From Phoronis australis (lineage: Eukaryota; Phoronida; Phoronidae): a DNA stretch of 58,471 nucleotides. Shown piece by piece: positions 23,501-35,454 of this stretch. The translations under genes and the position numbers were made by a program. The first letter of the stretch is position 1. The number at the start of each line of letters is the position of its first letter. Under the pieces are notes generated by a model. It was not told the DNA's origin. It saw nothing but the letters and a program-made list of their open reading frames with translations, and searched no databases. Where the stretch lies: assembly GCA_002633005.1 (NCBI GenBank), contig NMRA01000055.1, forward strand, positions 1,102,362-1,160,832. The letters run 5' to 3'.

Positions 23501-26500
23501 CCCGTTCAGTAACGCTAGGACCTCGCTAAAAAGCAAGACTTCGCGAGATTACAAGAGATATTACCGTGCATTTTAAATAAGAACACGTGACTTTGACTAC
23601 GTTTTAGCTAGGTCCTAGCGTAGGTCCTAGCGTCCACTGAACGCACGCCAGGTAGTATCTTACTACCCACAATGCAAGTGACAAGCTCTTAGTTAACTTC
23701 CTGTTCATTAACCCTTGCCCTTGCCAAGATCCTTTTTTAGAATCTTCCACGAGATGGCTCTGTCGTACAATTGCTTCTGTACACCGTAGCAAGTCTTCAT
23801 GCTTCAACTACTGTAGCGCATCTAATTATCTTGTTGATTTCAGGCCATGATATAACATTCTACTTATTTAGTGATTGGCTAATAAAAACCACATGATCAT
23901 ATCCACTCGTATTATTGGCTGTTACAATTTGTTCTCAGAATATTCTAGAATCTCTAGAGTACTTTGACCCCAGAACCCAAAGTTGTAAACACCATCTAAA
24001 AATAGATTTTGACGTTAAAATACATGTCAACAAGTCTGACCCCATGATTTAAAAGTACATATGCACAAATTTTGGGCAACTTAAAATGGATCTATTCTTA
24101 CTAATTACTTAATCAATATTTATTCTGACAAAGTCTATATTTTTGGTATAAGGATATTCTATTACAACTGAAAAAAATGAATATCAGTTACACGAACACT
24201 CAGCATTTCTTGTTACACACTTGTAGCGACAGCAAACGACAATGTAGTTGCTAACCTAGGGTCGGAGGCACTGAATCGGCGCAACTGTGCGTGGTTTTGC
24301 CTTTCACATCATAAATAGTTCCACAGCAACTCGAGTACGATCTTCAGATTCGAGCGCTTTTGGAGTCTACTCGAAATGCGACATGAAATACGCATTTTTG
24401 AGCATGACTCCGGTGAGCGTGATTTTGAGTATGAAGTCTCGAGTATGAGTATGAGTCTGAGTACGGAGACTGGAGACCGGGCCCAGCAGTTAAACCAGGT
24501 TTTACTAGACCATTGGTCTAAAAGTTAAACTACCTTTATGAAATGCAAACTATCTTTAAATTTGCCCTTAGTCCAGTTTAAACCAGGTTTAACTTAAAAC
24601 CAATTCTATGAAATCGGCTGTGTTTCAAAGACTAATCTCATACCATTATTGTGATCTTTCATGTACAAGATTTTGTTCGTTATTTATTGATATCATCAAT
24701 TCTTTTAGGGAAAGTCCCTTTTCCAACCAACCAAAGACACCACAGCTATTACTCCAATCCATAATCCACCTTTCGTCCGACAGTATAAAATAAAAAGTTT
24801 GAAACAAAAGATGGGACTCCTGGATATAGACCGTGACCTAAGAGTCAGCATTTTGTCAGGAATGGTCCAAGTGAAAAAATCTGGACATTTCCTGAAATTC
24901 TTTGAAAAATCGTTCGACAAAAGCTTAATCTATAAAGTAGTGAGAGAAAAACACCACTCCGACGTGAAAAAGAATAAACATCTGATTGATTGCAACGTTT
25001 TGAAAGAGCCCGGCGTAGTTGGTGCTACTCATGTTGTCGTGGGAATGGATTGGGGTGTCACGTTTTGTATTGCAAGCAAAGGAGGTACAGAGCGTGACAT
25101 TTCTCTTGGATTCGACAGGATAGAGGAGGCACTCAAAAGAGAGTCAGTAAGCTGCACCAATGAACCAAAGTCACAGCAAAAGGGCGTAGCGTCATTTAGC
25201 ATTTTTTCAGATGTCCATTTACAAGATAGTGACAGACCTGTTGATGCCACAAAAGCCGTCGAACTCGCAAATTTTGTCCAAGAAGGAGATTCTGTACCAG
25301 TTATGTTTCACCTTTTGCCCCTCGAAGACGTTATAAGAAGATGTGAACTTCCAGTTTCCATACATTCAACCTTTAACGAATTTGACGATGAAGACTTTGT
25401 TGATGACCTCACAAAACATTTGGAAAAAGTTGAAACGACGTTGTTCGAATTGAAGGCTAATAGAGACAAACTCCACAACTTTAAGAGCTTCGTCAAAAAC
25501 GAAAGTCTAAAAAAAGCGGATGGAAAGGTGACTCAAATGCTTGAATACAAAGCGAAATGCATTGCTGAATTGAAACAAGTTGCGACAAAAAAGCGAACAT
25601 CTAAAGATACTACAGACACGGAAGATTTGGACAAATTGCTGGAAAGGATAAAAAGAATGAACGTAGATAACAAAGAATATTGCTACAACGAGGAGTTTCG
25701 TCGCGACTTTGAAATGATAGAATATGTTCTTATGTGTAAAGAAAAAGGAATAATGTGTTTAGGCAAAGGTGAACCAGTGCCAGTGCACCCTTTTGTTTAT
25801 GTGTTGTACAAGTCAGAATCGCACAAAAACACAAAAAGAGAAAAATTCTTCTTCCGTTATCGCCAAGCCAATCTTGCGGTTAGGAAGAAGTATTTTGTGG
25901 TTGTCCATGCATATGTCAGGCATCATGGCAAAGAAGAAGCAATCGAGGTATACAATGCAGGAGAAAAGACGTTTAAAGACTTCTATGAGGCCGAAGGTAC
26001 TGAGTCAGAATTATGTCTCGTGAAGTGCACAGATTACTCTCGCCAGAACCTAAATTTGGAACAATCAAGAGCGCTCATGTTCGTGAGGTGTCCTAATGAA
26101 AAGTGTCAGGGCGAAGCTCTGCTATGGAGGTGCTACAAATGCAAGAAAGTGGTTGAATATGGTCTGGGCGACAAGATGCTGTACTGTGAATGTGGAAAAG
26201 CAGACCCATCGAGATCTGAATTTAGATGTAACAGTATGGAACATGGTTTCTCCTACGTACAACACTCCCGGAAAATGGTAGCAGCTGAGTTGTCAGCTCT
26301 GAAACCTGTTTCTGAAATGAATATTCTTCTCCTGAGTGAAACTGGAGTTGGCAAATCTACGTTGATAAATTCCTTTTACAATTACTGGACTTTTGACTGC
26401 TTACATGAAGCCATGGAATCGGAGGAATTAAAGTTTCTTGTTCCTACGCGCTTCCCCCATTCTGAATCAGTCATGATTAAAGTTGGTGAACACTCCGCCC

Positions 26501-28098
26501 ACGAGAACGTGAAAACGGGCGCCTCCCAAACGCAGATCCCGAAAACGTATACGTTCTATGATGCTACACGAAAAATTCGATTAATTGATACACCTGGAAT
26601 ACAGGACACTGAAGGTGAAGAAAAAGATGAGGAAAATGTTCAAAAAATCCTTTGCCATGTGAATAATTTTTCCACGCTCCATTGCATCGGTATTTTGTTT
26701 AAAGCTGGACTGTCCAGGATGACGAAAAGTTTCAAGACATGTCTAAAAGAACTTCTCTCAAAACTGCACAAAGATGCACAGGCGAATGTAATATTCCTTG
26801 TCACACACGCGAATTATGGAGACACGTCTGCGAACAGTTCGAATGCAGCTGCGACACGCGAATTACTGAGGGAGTATTTGGCTGATTTTGGTAAAGGCTT
26901 GATTGCAACAGGACAGAATCGTACCTTTTACTTTGACAACGAGCCGTTTAGGTTTCTGGCCAGTATTCGCAATCCTGCGGTGCAGAGGGACTCCTTTATG
27001 ATTGAAAAAATCGACCATTCCTGGAAAATGGGATGGAAGCAATGTAAAGATATGATGGATTGCGTCGATGCACTGTCACCACATAAAGTAGAAGACACTG
27101 TCAAGTTGAATCAGGTACGTTCTGTGGCAAGTGAAATGTGTTCAACCTTGGTACAAATTTTTCGAAAATTGCAGCAGAGCATCGCCTTGGGAAAGAAAAG
27201 GGAGGCTGAGGTAAAAGCAGGAGAAGTAAAATCTATTGATGATCTGCGAAGAAAACTGAACTACTGTGGCACAGATGTCCGTAGAGAGTATCTGGGGCAC
27301 AGAATAGTGGTGTGTACGCATGGAAGCTGCATTACGAGAACACACCGCGGACCAGGACGGGCAAATGAGGACTGTTATACGCAGGTATGTCATGATCCTT
27401 GTGAATGCTGGATATCGGATTCGATGAGTGGACATACTTTCGGGTTCTGGAACAGAGTGTGTCGAGAAGTACGTAGAGTTTTAATTTTAGGCAAAGACTG
27501 TCACTGCGGTCACACTTATGATAAGCACATGCCACTTCACTATAAGCATAAGATTATAGAAAAATTTTTCATCAATGAGGATGTGAAGAATAAAATTGTT
27601 ACCAAAGAGGCTTCATTAGAAGAAAAGGTCAAAGAAGCTATTTGTGAGTTTCAGGAAATAGTGGAAGAATTGAAATTTGAGGAAAAAGAATTTCTGAAAG
27701 CTTTGGCAGTGGCAAGCCTGTTCGTAAGCGATAGCACAATTGTCCAAGGAAGCGACCCAGTGAAAAGCCTATTGGACAGGTTAACACGTGAACAATCCGT
27801 GCAAGAGGGTGCGGAGAAAGAATTACCAATACTGATTGGTCTTCGTGAAAGGTATGACGAAGTGAGAGTAGAGGAACAGCAACGGAGAGAGCGCATCTCA
27901 ATATCAATGGATGAGACAATGAAGACAATGAAAAGACTGTTTGACCTGAAACACTACGGAGATAGTGTGAAGGACACATACGACACCCTATGCTCAAATT
28001 ACAGCGTATATGAGCCTTACGAGATCCACGTTTACAAACAAAAATCATTCGAAAACGTCAAATACATATGTCAAGTTTGTGCCACCAAGAAAAATTGA
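20534..28098 (+). CDS. Large GTPase with SNTX/MACPF-like N-terminus; exons 20534-20614 and 24709-28098
   Basis: Two coding exons join in phase 0: 20534-20614 (27 codons, acceptor TTACAG/G at 20493, donor GTT/GTAAGT) and 24709-28098 (acceptor CTTTTAG/GGA). The ATG has good context (GCCAAAATGG). The product is about 1156 residues. Residues 1-245 resemble the MACPF-type region of the SNTX-family (LYDA at 18-21, GATHVVVG at 132-139), followed by charged helical sequence (about 245-360). A Cys-rich segment has C488, C493, C502, C505, C520, C522, C534. The P-loop is SETGVGKST (570-578), with G575, K576 and S577; the usual first Gly is Ser. Switch motif DTPG is at 654-657; a G4-like THAN is at 726-729. 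A second cluster (C896, C901, C916, C921, C925, C927, C958, C960, H962) may bind zinc. The last 190 residues look helical. GTP binding is well supported. A role in defence signalling is only a guess, and nothing shows pore formation. Confidence 0.85.
21390..22060 (-). mobile_element. Decayed non-LTR retrotransposon fragment (RT C-terminal part)
   Basis: On the minus strand, the frame at 21778-21539 contains VVVYSYKYLGVAF, the conserved YKYLGV block that follows the catalytic palm of many LINE reverse transcriptases. Upstream pieces in other frames read like the preceding region (LLIAGDM, SPVELQ). Several stops and frameshifts are present. It is unrelated in frame and position to the intact LINE at 36-40 kb. 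Confidence 0.5.
23505..23641. repeat. Imperfect palindrome, GCTAGGACCT arms
   Basis: TTCAGTAACGCTAGGACCT (from 23505) is matched in inverse by AGGTCCTAGCGTCCACTGAA (to 23641), the right arm having an extra GCTAGGACCT copy; the inner parts GCTAAAA and TTTTAGC also pair. Probably a tiny hairpin MITE. Confidence 0.5.
24489..24593. repeat. 105-bp hairpin element, GTTAAACC ends
   Basis: The left end GTTAAACCAGGTTTTACTAG and the right end (inverse of CTAAGTCC...) form arms of about 20 bp: GTTTAAACCAGGTTTAAC at 24576-24593. It lies about 115 bp upstream of the acceptor of the giant GTPase exon. Confidence 0.45.
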
Positions 28099-29019
28099 CA
28101 TGCTTCATGCTGTACGCCATTGCAGCTTAACGTTTTCCTTTTTTGATGATTCATATTCGATAAGAGCTTAACAAATGTAGCGTCTGCAATGTATACTATA
28201 GAAGCATTGCGATGATGCTTTGAAACAATGTTTTGTTGAAATCAAGAAAAGATGTGTCAAACGCAAAATTGGATTACGTGCATGTATCACCTGTTGTACC
28301 TTTCTGGCACACGTATTAATAGAGAGGTTTGGCTCATTGTATGTAGGCTGCTATATTTACAAATGTAGTGTTTCTTGGATTATGCTAATTTGTCATAAAT
28401 GACCTATAATGTATTGCTTTACAACGCTCTCTTTTAAGCAAATATTACTATCAATTTGCTATAAATTAGCAATACATTATCTGCCTGTTGTAAAATCGCA
28501 CGTTGTACATAATGCACCGTATTTTCCCCGAGAATATGTTCTGTAACCATGTATTCACATAAGCTGCACTTGATTGACTTCGCTGGCTTCACCATGTTGA
28601 TAGCCTAAAGCATGTGATTGCTCTGTAAGGTGGAAGTCGTCATCGAGAACCAATCAGCTGTCTTAACTGGTTTACTCTGCGGTAGTGATGAAGTTAATCA
28701 AATGCAGCCATATTATATTTGAAGTTTGTTATGCTTCACTTGTCTGCTGTGGTACAAAGAAGTTACTGTGTTTTTGTGTGCTCAGCTGTACATTTATAGT
28801 TCATTTATATAACGTTGTTTCTACCAGTAGTGATTTGTTCTGCACCGTAATACAAATTTGAGCCTATAGCGAGGGTGACATAGAAATACCGACCAATCCC
28901 CAGGACTTGGGTAATGTCACGTACTATGGAAATTTGTTGAGAGCAACATTGCTCTTCCGAGGTCAGAAAAAAGGGAAAGCGACAAAAAGGACTCCACTCA
29001 ACATTTTTGGGTGAGCTAA

Positions 29020-29210
29020 AGTACACAATGGAAGGTCTCGTTGAACTGAAACAATACGAGAATTGTGTGAAGAAGTCATACTTAACATATATGTACTGTA
29101 GTTACAACTTAATAAGAAATAAATCTCGAAATCCCTGTTAACATACAAAAGTGATTAGACAAAGTCCAATTCATAAGTCAAGTTTGTGCCATTAAAAATT
29201 GACACTTTCA
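29020..29210 (+). pseudogene. Relic of GTPase C-terminus, tandem copy 2
   Basis: Aligns by eye with the last 180 bp of the GTPase coding exon: AATGGAAGGTCTCGTTGAAC versus AATGAAAAGACTGTTTGACC, AAACAATACGAGAATTGTGTG versus AAACACTACGGAGATAGTGTG, then the CAAGTTTGTGCC end. Frame is not preserved. Confidence 0.55.
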
Positions 29211-30294
29211 TTCTAGTACTACTGCTATTGCAGCTCGACGTTCTGCATTTTTGAGGATTAATATAAAAGCTTATTAGAAAGTGTGGCGTCTGTGAATTAC
29301 GTCTATACATGTATGTATAGTGTTGAGGCATTTTGTGGATATACTTTGAGGCATTCTTTGGTATCCATTCTTCGAAGTCGGTATGGCTGAAATCAACGGG
29401 AGATATGTCAAAAGCAAAATTGCTGTAAGTATCACTTGTTGGACCTTTCTGGAATTAACACAGAGCATGCCCTCATTGTACATAGACTATAAAATTTACA
29501 CTGAATGAAATGTGTCATTGACTACTTTAATTTGTTGTCAAAAGGCTAATGAATAATGATTGATACCACCCGTTTGTTAATTGAAGAATATTATTAAGTA
29601 CCTCACCTACATGTACCTGTTGTAAAATCTTACGTTGTACAATGCAACGTATTTATTTCTGTAACCATGTGTTCACATAAGCTGCACTTCATCGAGTTCG
29701 CTGGTTACTGCCTCATTTTGTCAAACGTGTAAGACATCTGGGTAAATTTCAGTAGCTGTCTTGGGTCTAGAAAACATACCCCAAATCTTATGTTCTCTTT
29801 TAAAATACACGACATCTCCTGTAATCTTGCAAAGTCTTGCTGATTAGCGACGACCTAGCGCAGGTTATAGCTTTACTGAACTCTACCCTGATTTGTCATC
29901 GAGAACAAATAAACTGTCTTAGCTGGTTGACTCTGTCGTACGGATGAAGTCAGCCAGTTGCAGCCATATTATAACTTGTTATGCTTGATGTGTCTGCTGT
30001 GGTAGAAATATTTTATTTTGGTTTAGTGTGTTTACTTGTACATTTATAGTTCATTTGCATAACGCTGTTTCTACCAGTAGTTATTTGCTGTGCACCATTT
30101 ACAAATATATGGCCAGAGTGATATTATACGAATATGGACCATTACCGAGGCCAGAGCGATAACACGTACATGTAATGTTTAAATGGGCCGAGAGCAACGT
30201 TGCTCTCTGTCCAATTCCATAATCCCAGGTCAGAGAAAAAAAATCAACAGAAACAGGACTCCACCCAACAACCATGGATGAGCTACAGCACACA

Positions 30295-30490
30295 ATGGAA
30301 GCTGGACTTTTTGAACAGATATATTTACGAGAATTACCGTGTGTGAAGAAGTCATGCATACTTGATTACATATCGTAGTTACAGCTTCATAGAGAATTGC
30401 AGAATCTCCGTTTACTTAACGAAAGTGATTCCGCAACGTCAAATGCGGATGTTAAGTTTGTGCAATTACAAAAACTTGGCACGCTTCATT
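30295..30490 (+). pseudogene. Relic of GTPase C-terminus, tandem copy 3
   Basis: Same landmarks as copy 2, with a small insertion (AGATATATTTACGAG). The frame 30397-30600 overlaps it by chance or as a partly preserved reading frame. Confidence 0.5.
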
Positions 30491-31565
30491 CTGTTATTCC
30501 GCCATTGGAGCTTGACGATCTCCATTTTTGCGGATTAATTTTCGTTAAAAGCTTAAAAGATACCAAACCAGGTTTTAACTGGCTGATTGGGACATACTAA
30601 AACGCCGACCTTTCCATCCTCTGAAACAAAATAATGCTCTGTAATCGGCTTCTACAACTCTTAAACCTTGAATGAACCTATAAATACTCATTTCAAAAGC
30701 TTTTAAAACGGTCAAGTGTGACTTAGGCTATTAGCGAATTACGCAAATGTTGGGAAAAGATCACCCACCAATGAAAGTCCATAATGTCCAACCTGTGGGT
30801 AGGGAGTACGACTTTATAGTTGATTCCTGCTTTTAGTTTGGAAGATTGACGCCGATGACGCATTAGCAGGGGACTGAACGAGGATTGGTTGAAATCATCA
30901 AAACTTGGTTTAGTATTGTTCTAAGCAAATGTGGCGTCTGTGAATTATACTGTGGAGCAATTGCGACGATGCTTTGAGATGTTGTCTTGTATTCCTTTTT
31001 CTAAGTTCGGCCTAGTTGAAGTCAACATGAGATTTTTCAAACGCAAAAGTGTAAATTGTCTGGTGTAAAATAACACGCAGTGAATTGCAACGTATTTTCT
31101 TGTGCTAGGAATTCATTTCTGTAAAGGTAGCCATGTATTCACATACATGTAAGCTGCACTTGATTGAGTTCCCCTGTTGCGCCTTGTTAATAGTCGAAGA
31201 CATCTGATTGGTCTGTAATTCGGAAGTCGTCGTCGAGAACCAATAAACTGTCGTAGCCGGTTAACCCTGCGGTACTGGTGAAGTCAGCCAAGTGCAGCCA
31301 TTTTACACTAGAAGTTTGTTATGCTTTATTTTTTTGCTGTGCTACAAAAGGTGATTTTGGTTTAGAATAATTACCAGTACGTTTGTGTTCACGACTTTTG
31401 CTTTTATAACGGTATAGTTCTAATAGGGATTTGGTGTGCGCCATTATACAAATTTGTGTTTATGACGATGGTGACATCATACAAATATGGACCAATCCCG
31501 GCCGCGAGGTTGAGAGTAATGTCATGTAGTACAGAAGTGAACGGAGATCAACATTGCCGGCTCTT

Positions 31566-32635
31566 TTGAGGTGACCTCCCTGGTACGCATGGGATAATGG
31601 TTCATACTTGTTTTGATGACACTGATACTTTCTACCTGTGATTTTGGTTTTTTTATTAGAATTAGCTTTGTTTTATCTGTTTTCTCCCTCTCTCTTCGTG
31701 GTCAAGGTTTATGGTTTCTGCAGCGTCAAGGTTTATGGTTTGTGCAGCGTCGGTGAGATCGCTAATAGCGACAACTGACATCTCGCTGGTCCCCCATGTG
31801 CTTAGCCAGCACCTGCCTGCTATTGACCACCTAGCGGCACGCAGGGAGCCAGCGAGCGGCATGAATGAAAAGTGACATTCTGTAACCAGATTGTTCAATA
31901 TTGCGTTATAACAAAACTTTGCGTAATGTTTTTTAGCGGACAGAAATATCAGTGACCGTGTAAAGAATGCGTATTGCTGAATCTTTACATTATGTTTGAT
32001 GACACTGCTGTAGTTTTGGGAACTTTAATTCATTGTGAAGTGCAGGAACATTGTCTTGTGTTTGCTGACATTACGTCACTGTAACTTGGCATTTGATCAC
32101 GAAGATAAATTTATTGCGTTTATGTAGTGTGTTGTGTTTCTTTATCATTCATTGACTCATTATAAAGCTTAATTAATTTGAATCCACATTTTACATCCAG
32201 AAGTATTCAACCTTGAGGGAGGGTTTTGAATTAGTGGCAATATGGCTTACAACGACGGGGGGAGGACACTTTGAAATTTGACCTAGAGGATTTTCCTTTT
32301 GCACTGAAAAGGGAGGTCATGGCCCTGTTGCCTCTACCCCGTAGTGGGTGGGACGCATGTTTACAAGAAAAGAAAAAAACGTCGTACAATGCATAAATAG
32401 CGTATCAATAAGCTAACCAGTTCAATGGATTGAAGTAAATAAGATTTTTGTGTTCAAGAGTCCTTTTTTAATCTTTCCTAAAATGTATGCACACGGTGCA
32501 CGTGCGGGAAAAGTTGACTTCCATCCTTTAATTTTGCACCATTTTGGTAACACACATGCGCAGACAGTATGTAAGTATTATTCCACCGACAACCGATTTA
32601 ATTAGATTTGCTACCTTCTTAATCGGTCCCTATTT
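31566..32635. other. No gene recognised
   Basis: A 23-bp direct repeat around 31704-31745 (CAAGGTTTATGGTTT...GCAGCGTC) is the only structure I noticed. No exon or RNA gene can be supported. Confidence 0.35.
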
Positions 32636-32994
32636 ACATCACCTCGTATACAGTCGATCTCACCACGCCGAAAGGTGTCGCATTGACTTGTAAGGTGAAA
32701 ATGCGAGCCCCCAGCCTTCAATATAGGGGGGAGGTCGAATTCCTGACGTTGTGGACCTTTTGGTAACAAAAAACGGGCTGTCTAAAAAAAACGGGGGCAC
32801 CATTGTGAATTGTGCGTTTGTGCTTGTTTAGTGGACTTTTGTCTCATTTTATCGAACTTTTTGTTTCTCAGAAGCGGAACTTTTTGTCCACGTCGACAAA
32901 TGGAGGGGCTCATTCGAGCCCTCCCCTGGGTGCGTGCAGGGTGAATACACAACGCAGCGACGTCAGTGGTTCTTCAGCTGAGTATGTGCTGCTA

Positions 32995-33165
32995 TGGTGT
33001 AGTGTACCGTTCCCGCTTGTGCAAACCATGAAGCTGTGAGGAAAGCGGGCATATCGTTTTTCTCATTTCCTCGAGAACCCGAAATGGTTTCCTGCAGAAC
33101 AGAACGAAAAGTATGCTGTTAATACCAGGTATGAGGCCGTGAAATATCTCCGAATATCAAAGCCT
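32995..33165 (+). pseudogene. Broken THAP-domain copy (left arm)
   Basis: One frame reads CTVPACANHEAVRKAGISFF and, after a +/-1 shift, KWFPAEQNEKYAVNTRYEAV. This matches the right-arm THAP residues CIVRACPKYETAKKAGIPFF and KWLAVVKNERYAVSSKYEAV. A stop codon precedes the first Cys, and the domain breaks off before the second Cys-x2-His pair. Confidence 0.6.
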
Positions 33166-35130
33166 GTCTCACTAGACACAATTTGTAATGGCTTAGGTTT
33201 ATTCGTCAGTGCAAAAAGCTTTGAGAGATCAACAACTAATAAATCACACTGCTTTACCGGCTTCAGTAAACTAATTGAACGCCATGCTAATTCAGTGTTT
33301 GTTGACAGAAAGCTGATGTGAAAATAAAATTCGATTTTATATGCTAAAGTCGGATGTTAGAGGAATCTTTATTTAGATTTATATACATCATTCAAATCAT
33401 TGTTATTGTACTCATTTTCCCTATATGGGTTTGTGGAAGGGGAAGTTGGGTTCGTTACCCCCTACATAGATTCGCACATTATTACTTTAGTTCACTAGTC
33501 CAGTCTTTTCGTGACTGGAAGTTCAGTGTACTTTCACAATAAACTTACCCGGCTGGTCTACATGTTTGTTCGTATGATGTCTCTGGTCCGTCAACAACGG
33601 GCCTGATCGGTTTCCGAGCGACTGTGTCATAACAAGCGTTTTGTGTTTAGAAGAGAAAAAATCCTCATGTCTTGAATTACAACACACAGTTATGCTCTCT
33701 TGTCAGTATTTCATGGAAGAAAAATTCTAATTCATCACCGAATAGACTACAAACTTCCCGCGACAGACCTAGATAAGTTGGCCTACTGAGCTTTGTAGGC
33801 TACAGTAGGTTTAAAATTTCTATAAATCCATAACAGCGAAATAAAACGACTCATTTGTTTAAAAAATCAATATTTGTTTAAATTTGTTTTGTATAAAATG
33901 ATAATTTAACTTCCACACGAAGCATGTCAAAAATCTTTTTGTCCTTGATTTAGTTCGACTTAGCAGTATTAAAGTTGAATGCCACCCAAAAAACAACCCA
34001 TTTTGTATCAATTTAGATCGAGTAGTACTACTCGATAACGGCACCTTCGGTTGCGTTACCTGACACCTGACGGCAGACAGAGGTGTTGATATTATCCAAT
34101 GACGTATTTGGTTTCACACGCAGTCTGTTCAGCAGTTCACAACACGGGTTACTAGTGTCAGGTTATCGCTTGAATTCATCGTTTAACACCAATAAATAAT
34201 CAAACTTCGATGTAAAACCCTTAAAAATACACCAAGTTCTTATAAAAACGTGTTGTTTTATTTCGCTGTTACGGATTCATTGGTATTTGGACACACCGTA
34301 GACTACAAAGCTCGGCACTGAGGCCAATTGAGTTACCAAGGTCCATAGTATAGGAGTTTGGGGACTGTTCGGAGATACATTCGAAGTAATCTTCCGTGAA
34401 ATACAGACAGGAGAACCTAGAACTGTGTTGTTTAGACATATATTTTTTTGAGTTCTAAACACACAAAACGCTTGTTATCCCGACCAGTGCGGCTCGGAAC
34501 CCGATCAGGCCCGTCGCGGCCGCCGGGACTGGGACGAACACAAACCAGCTTGAGTTGGAAACTAAACCTCCAGTCACGAAAAGACTATAATAGTGAGCCA
34601 AAGAAATAATGGGAATTAGCCACGAAACTGAAAATCTACTTACTTGTCGGGCGGAGGCCGCGAAGTCGGGTTCCCCTTCCACAGACCGTCAGGGCAAAGG
34701 TTGTACAGTAACAATTATTTGAATAATGTATTTGTATTCTGAATAAAGATTCCCCTAACATGAGACCATAGATGTAAAATCGAGTAATTGTTTCAAAACA
34801 GCTTTCTGTCAGCAAACATTGAATTAGCATGTGCCTCGGTGTTCGGTCAATTACCTTTATTGCTGGCACCATAAGCCGGTAACGCAGTGGTTCATTAATT
34901 ACTGGCTTCTCAACATTTGCACTCACGAATACTGCATAGGCATTACAAATTGTATCTGATGAGACAAACTGTTTCAGTTTTATGTAAGCATTGGTTAGGA
35001 TGAGACATAACGCAGAATAATAAAAGTCTACATGGCAACTCGCCCAGATCATCGGACGAAGACTTCACGGATTGGATCGTTAGGTTTCACAAGCTACCAA
35101 TTCGAACCGGAATACACTGATCAAGAAATT

Positions 35131-35454
35131 CTAGAGAGGCGCCGTGAACATGCACAGGGAACGGAACGTATAGATAGTTCTTTGGTAAGCCGGAATTCGT
35201 CGAGAGAAATCACTGTCGACGAAATGCCGGCCACAGACACGGAGATGTTTCACGGCCTCATACTTGCTACTAACAGCGTACCTTTCATTCTTCACTACCG
35301 CGAGCCACTTCCTAAGCTTTTCGAACTCTCGAAGAAGTCGAAAAAACGGTATACCAGCTTTCTTCGCAGTTTCATATTTCGGACAAGCGCGAACGATGCA
35401 CCGCGATATAGCGGCATTCACCCTGCAGACGAACCACTGACGTTGCTCTGTCAT
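35131..35454 (-). CDS. THAP-type zinc-finger exon (right arm)
   Basis: The 107-codon frame contains C19-x4-C24-x49-C74-x2-H77, the C2CH spacing of the THAP DNA-binding domain, with the expected Pro36, Trp50 and Phe78 (PFF, KWL, CGRHF). THAP domains bind DNA and occur in animal transcription regulators and in P-element-type transposases. Downstream of Phe83 the usual hydrophobic AVPTIF-like box is not visible, so the exon may end there or the gene may be decaying. On the same strand, a further stretch conserved between the repeat arms (35052-34636) ends in a donor-like GACAAG/TAAGTAG context. It could be a host gene or a transposon relic. The start is the first Met of the frame; an acceptor-like CTGCAG/G lies at about 35427. 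Confidence 0.5.
   Translation of the reverse strand: MTEQRQWFVCRVNAAISRCIVRACPKYETAKKAGIPFFRLLREFEKLRKWLAVVKNERYAVSSKYEAVKHLRVCGRHFVDSDFSRRIPAYQRTIYTFRSLCMFTAPL

Larger units (their letters stand above)
20615..24708 (+). other. Intron of the GTPase gene, 4.1 kb
   Basis: Bounded by GTAAGT and TTTTAG. It holds a decayed LINE fragment (21390-22060, minus), two imperfect palindromes (23505-23641 and 24489-24593) and otherwise unremarkable AT-rich sequence. A frame at 22062-22244 rich in Lys/Thr is not considered coding. Confidence 0.6.
27900..31565 (+). repeat. Three tandem, diverged copies of the GTPase 3' end and flank
   Basis: Unit 1 is the real gene end plus flank (about 27900-29020). Unit 2 (about 29020-30295) and unit 3 (about 30295-31565) repeat it. 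Coding-end traces: ACATATGTCAAGTTTGTGCC (28064) matches ATAAGTCAAGTTTGTGCC near 29171 and GTTAAGTTTGTGC near 30451; GTGTGAAG...TCATAC recurs at 29066 and 30338. Flank traces: CTGTAACCATGTATTCACATAAGCTGCACTT-type blocks at 28541, 29658 and 31116, and GACCAATCCC-type blocks at 28890, 30130 and 31481. Units 2 and 3 are broken by stops and indels. Confidence 0.7.

Noticed and set aside
24799-28098. Taking the GTPase start at 24799
   Set aside because: The codon there is TTG, and the open frame continues upstream to an AG acceptor at 24708 with sequence that fits the family; the real ATG is in the exon at 20534.
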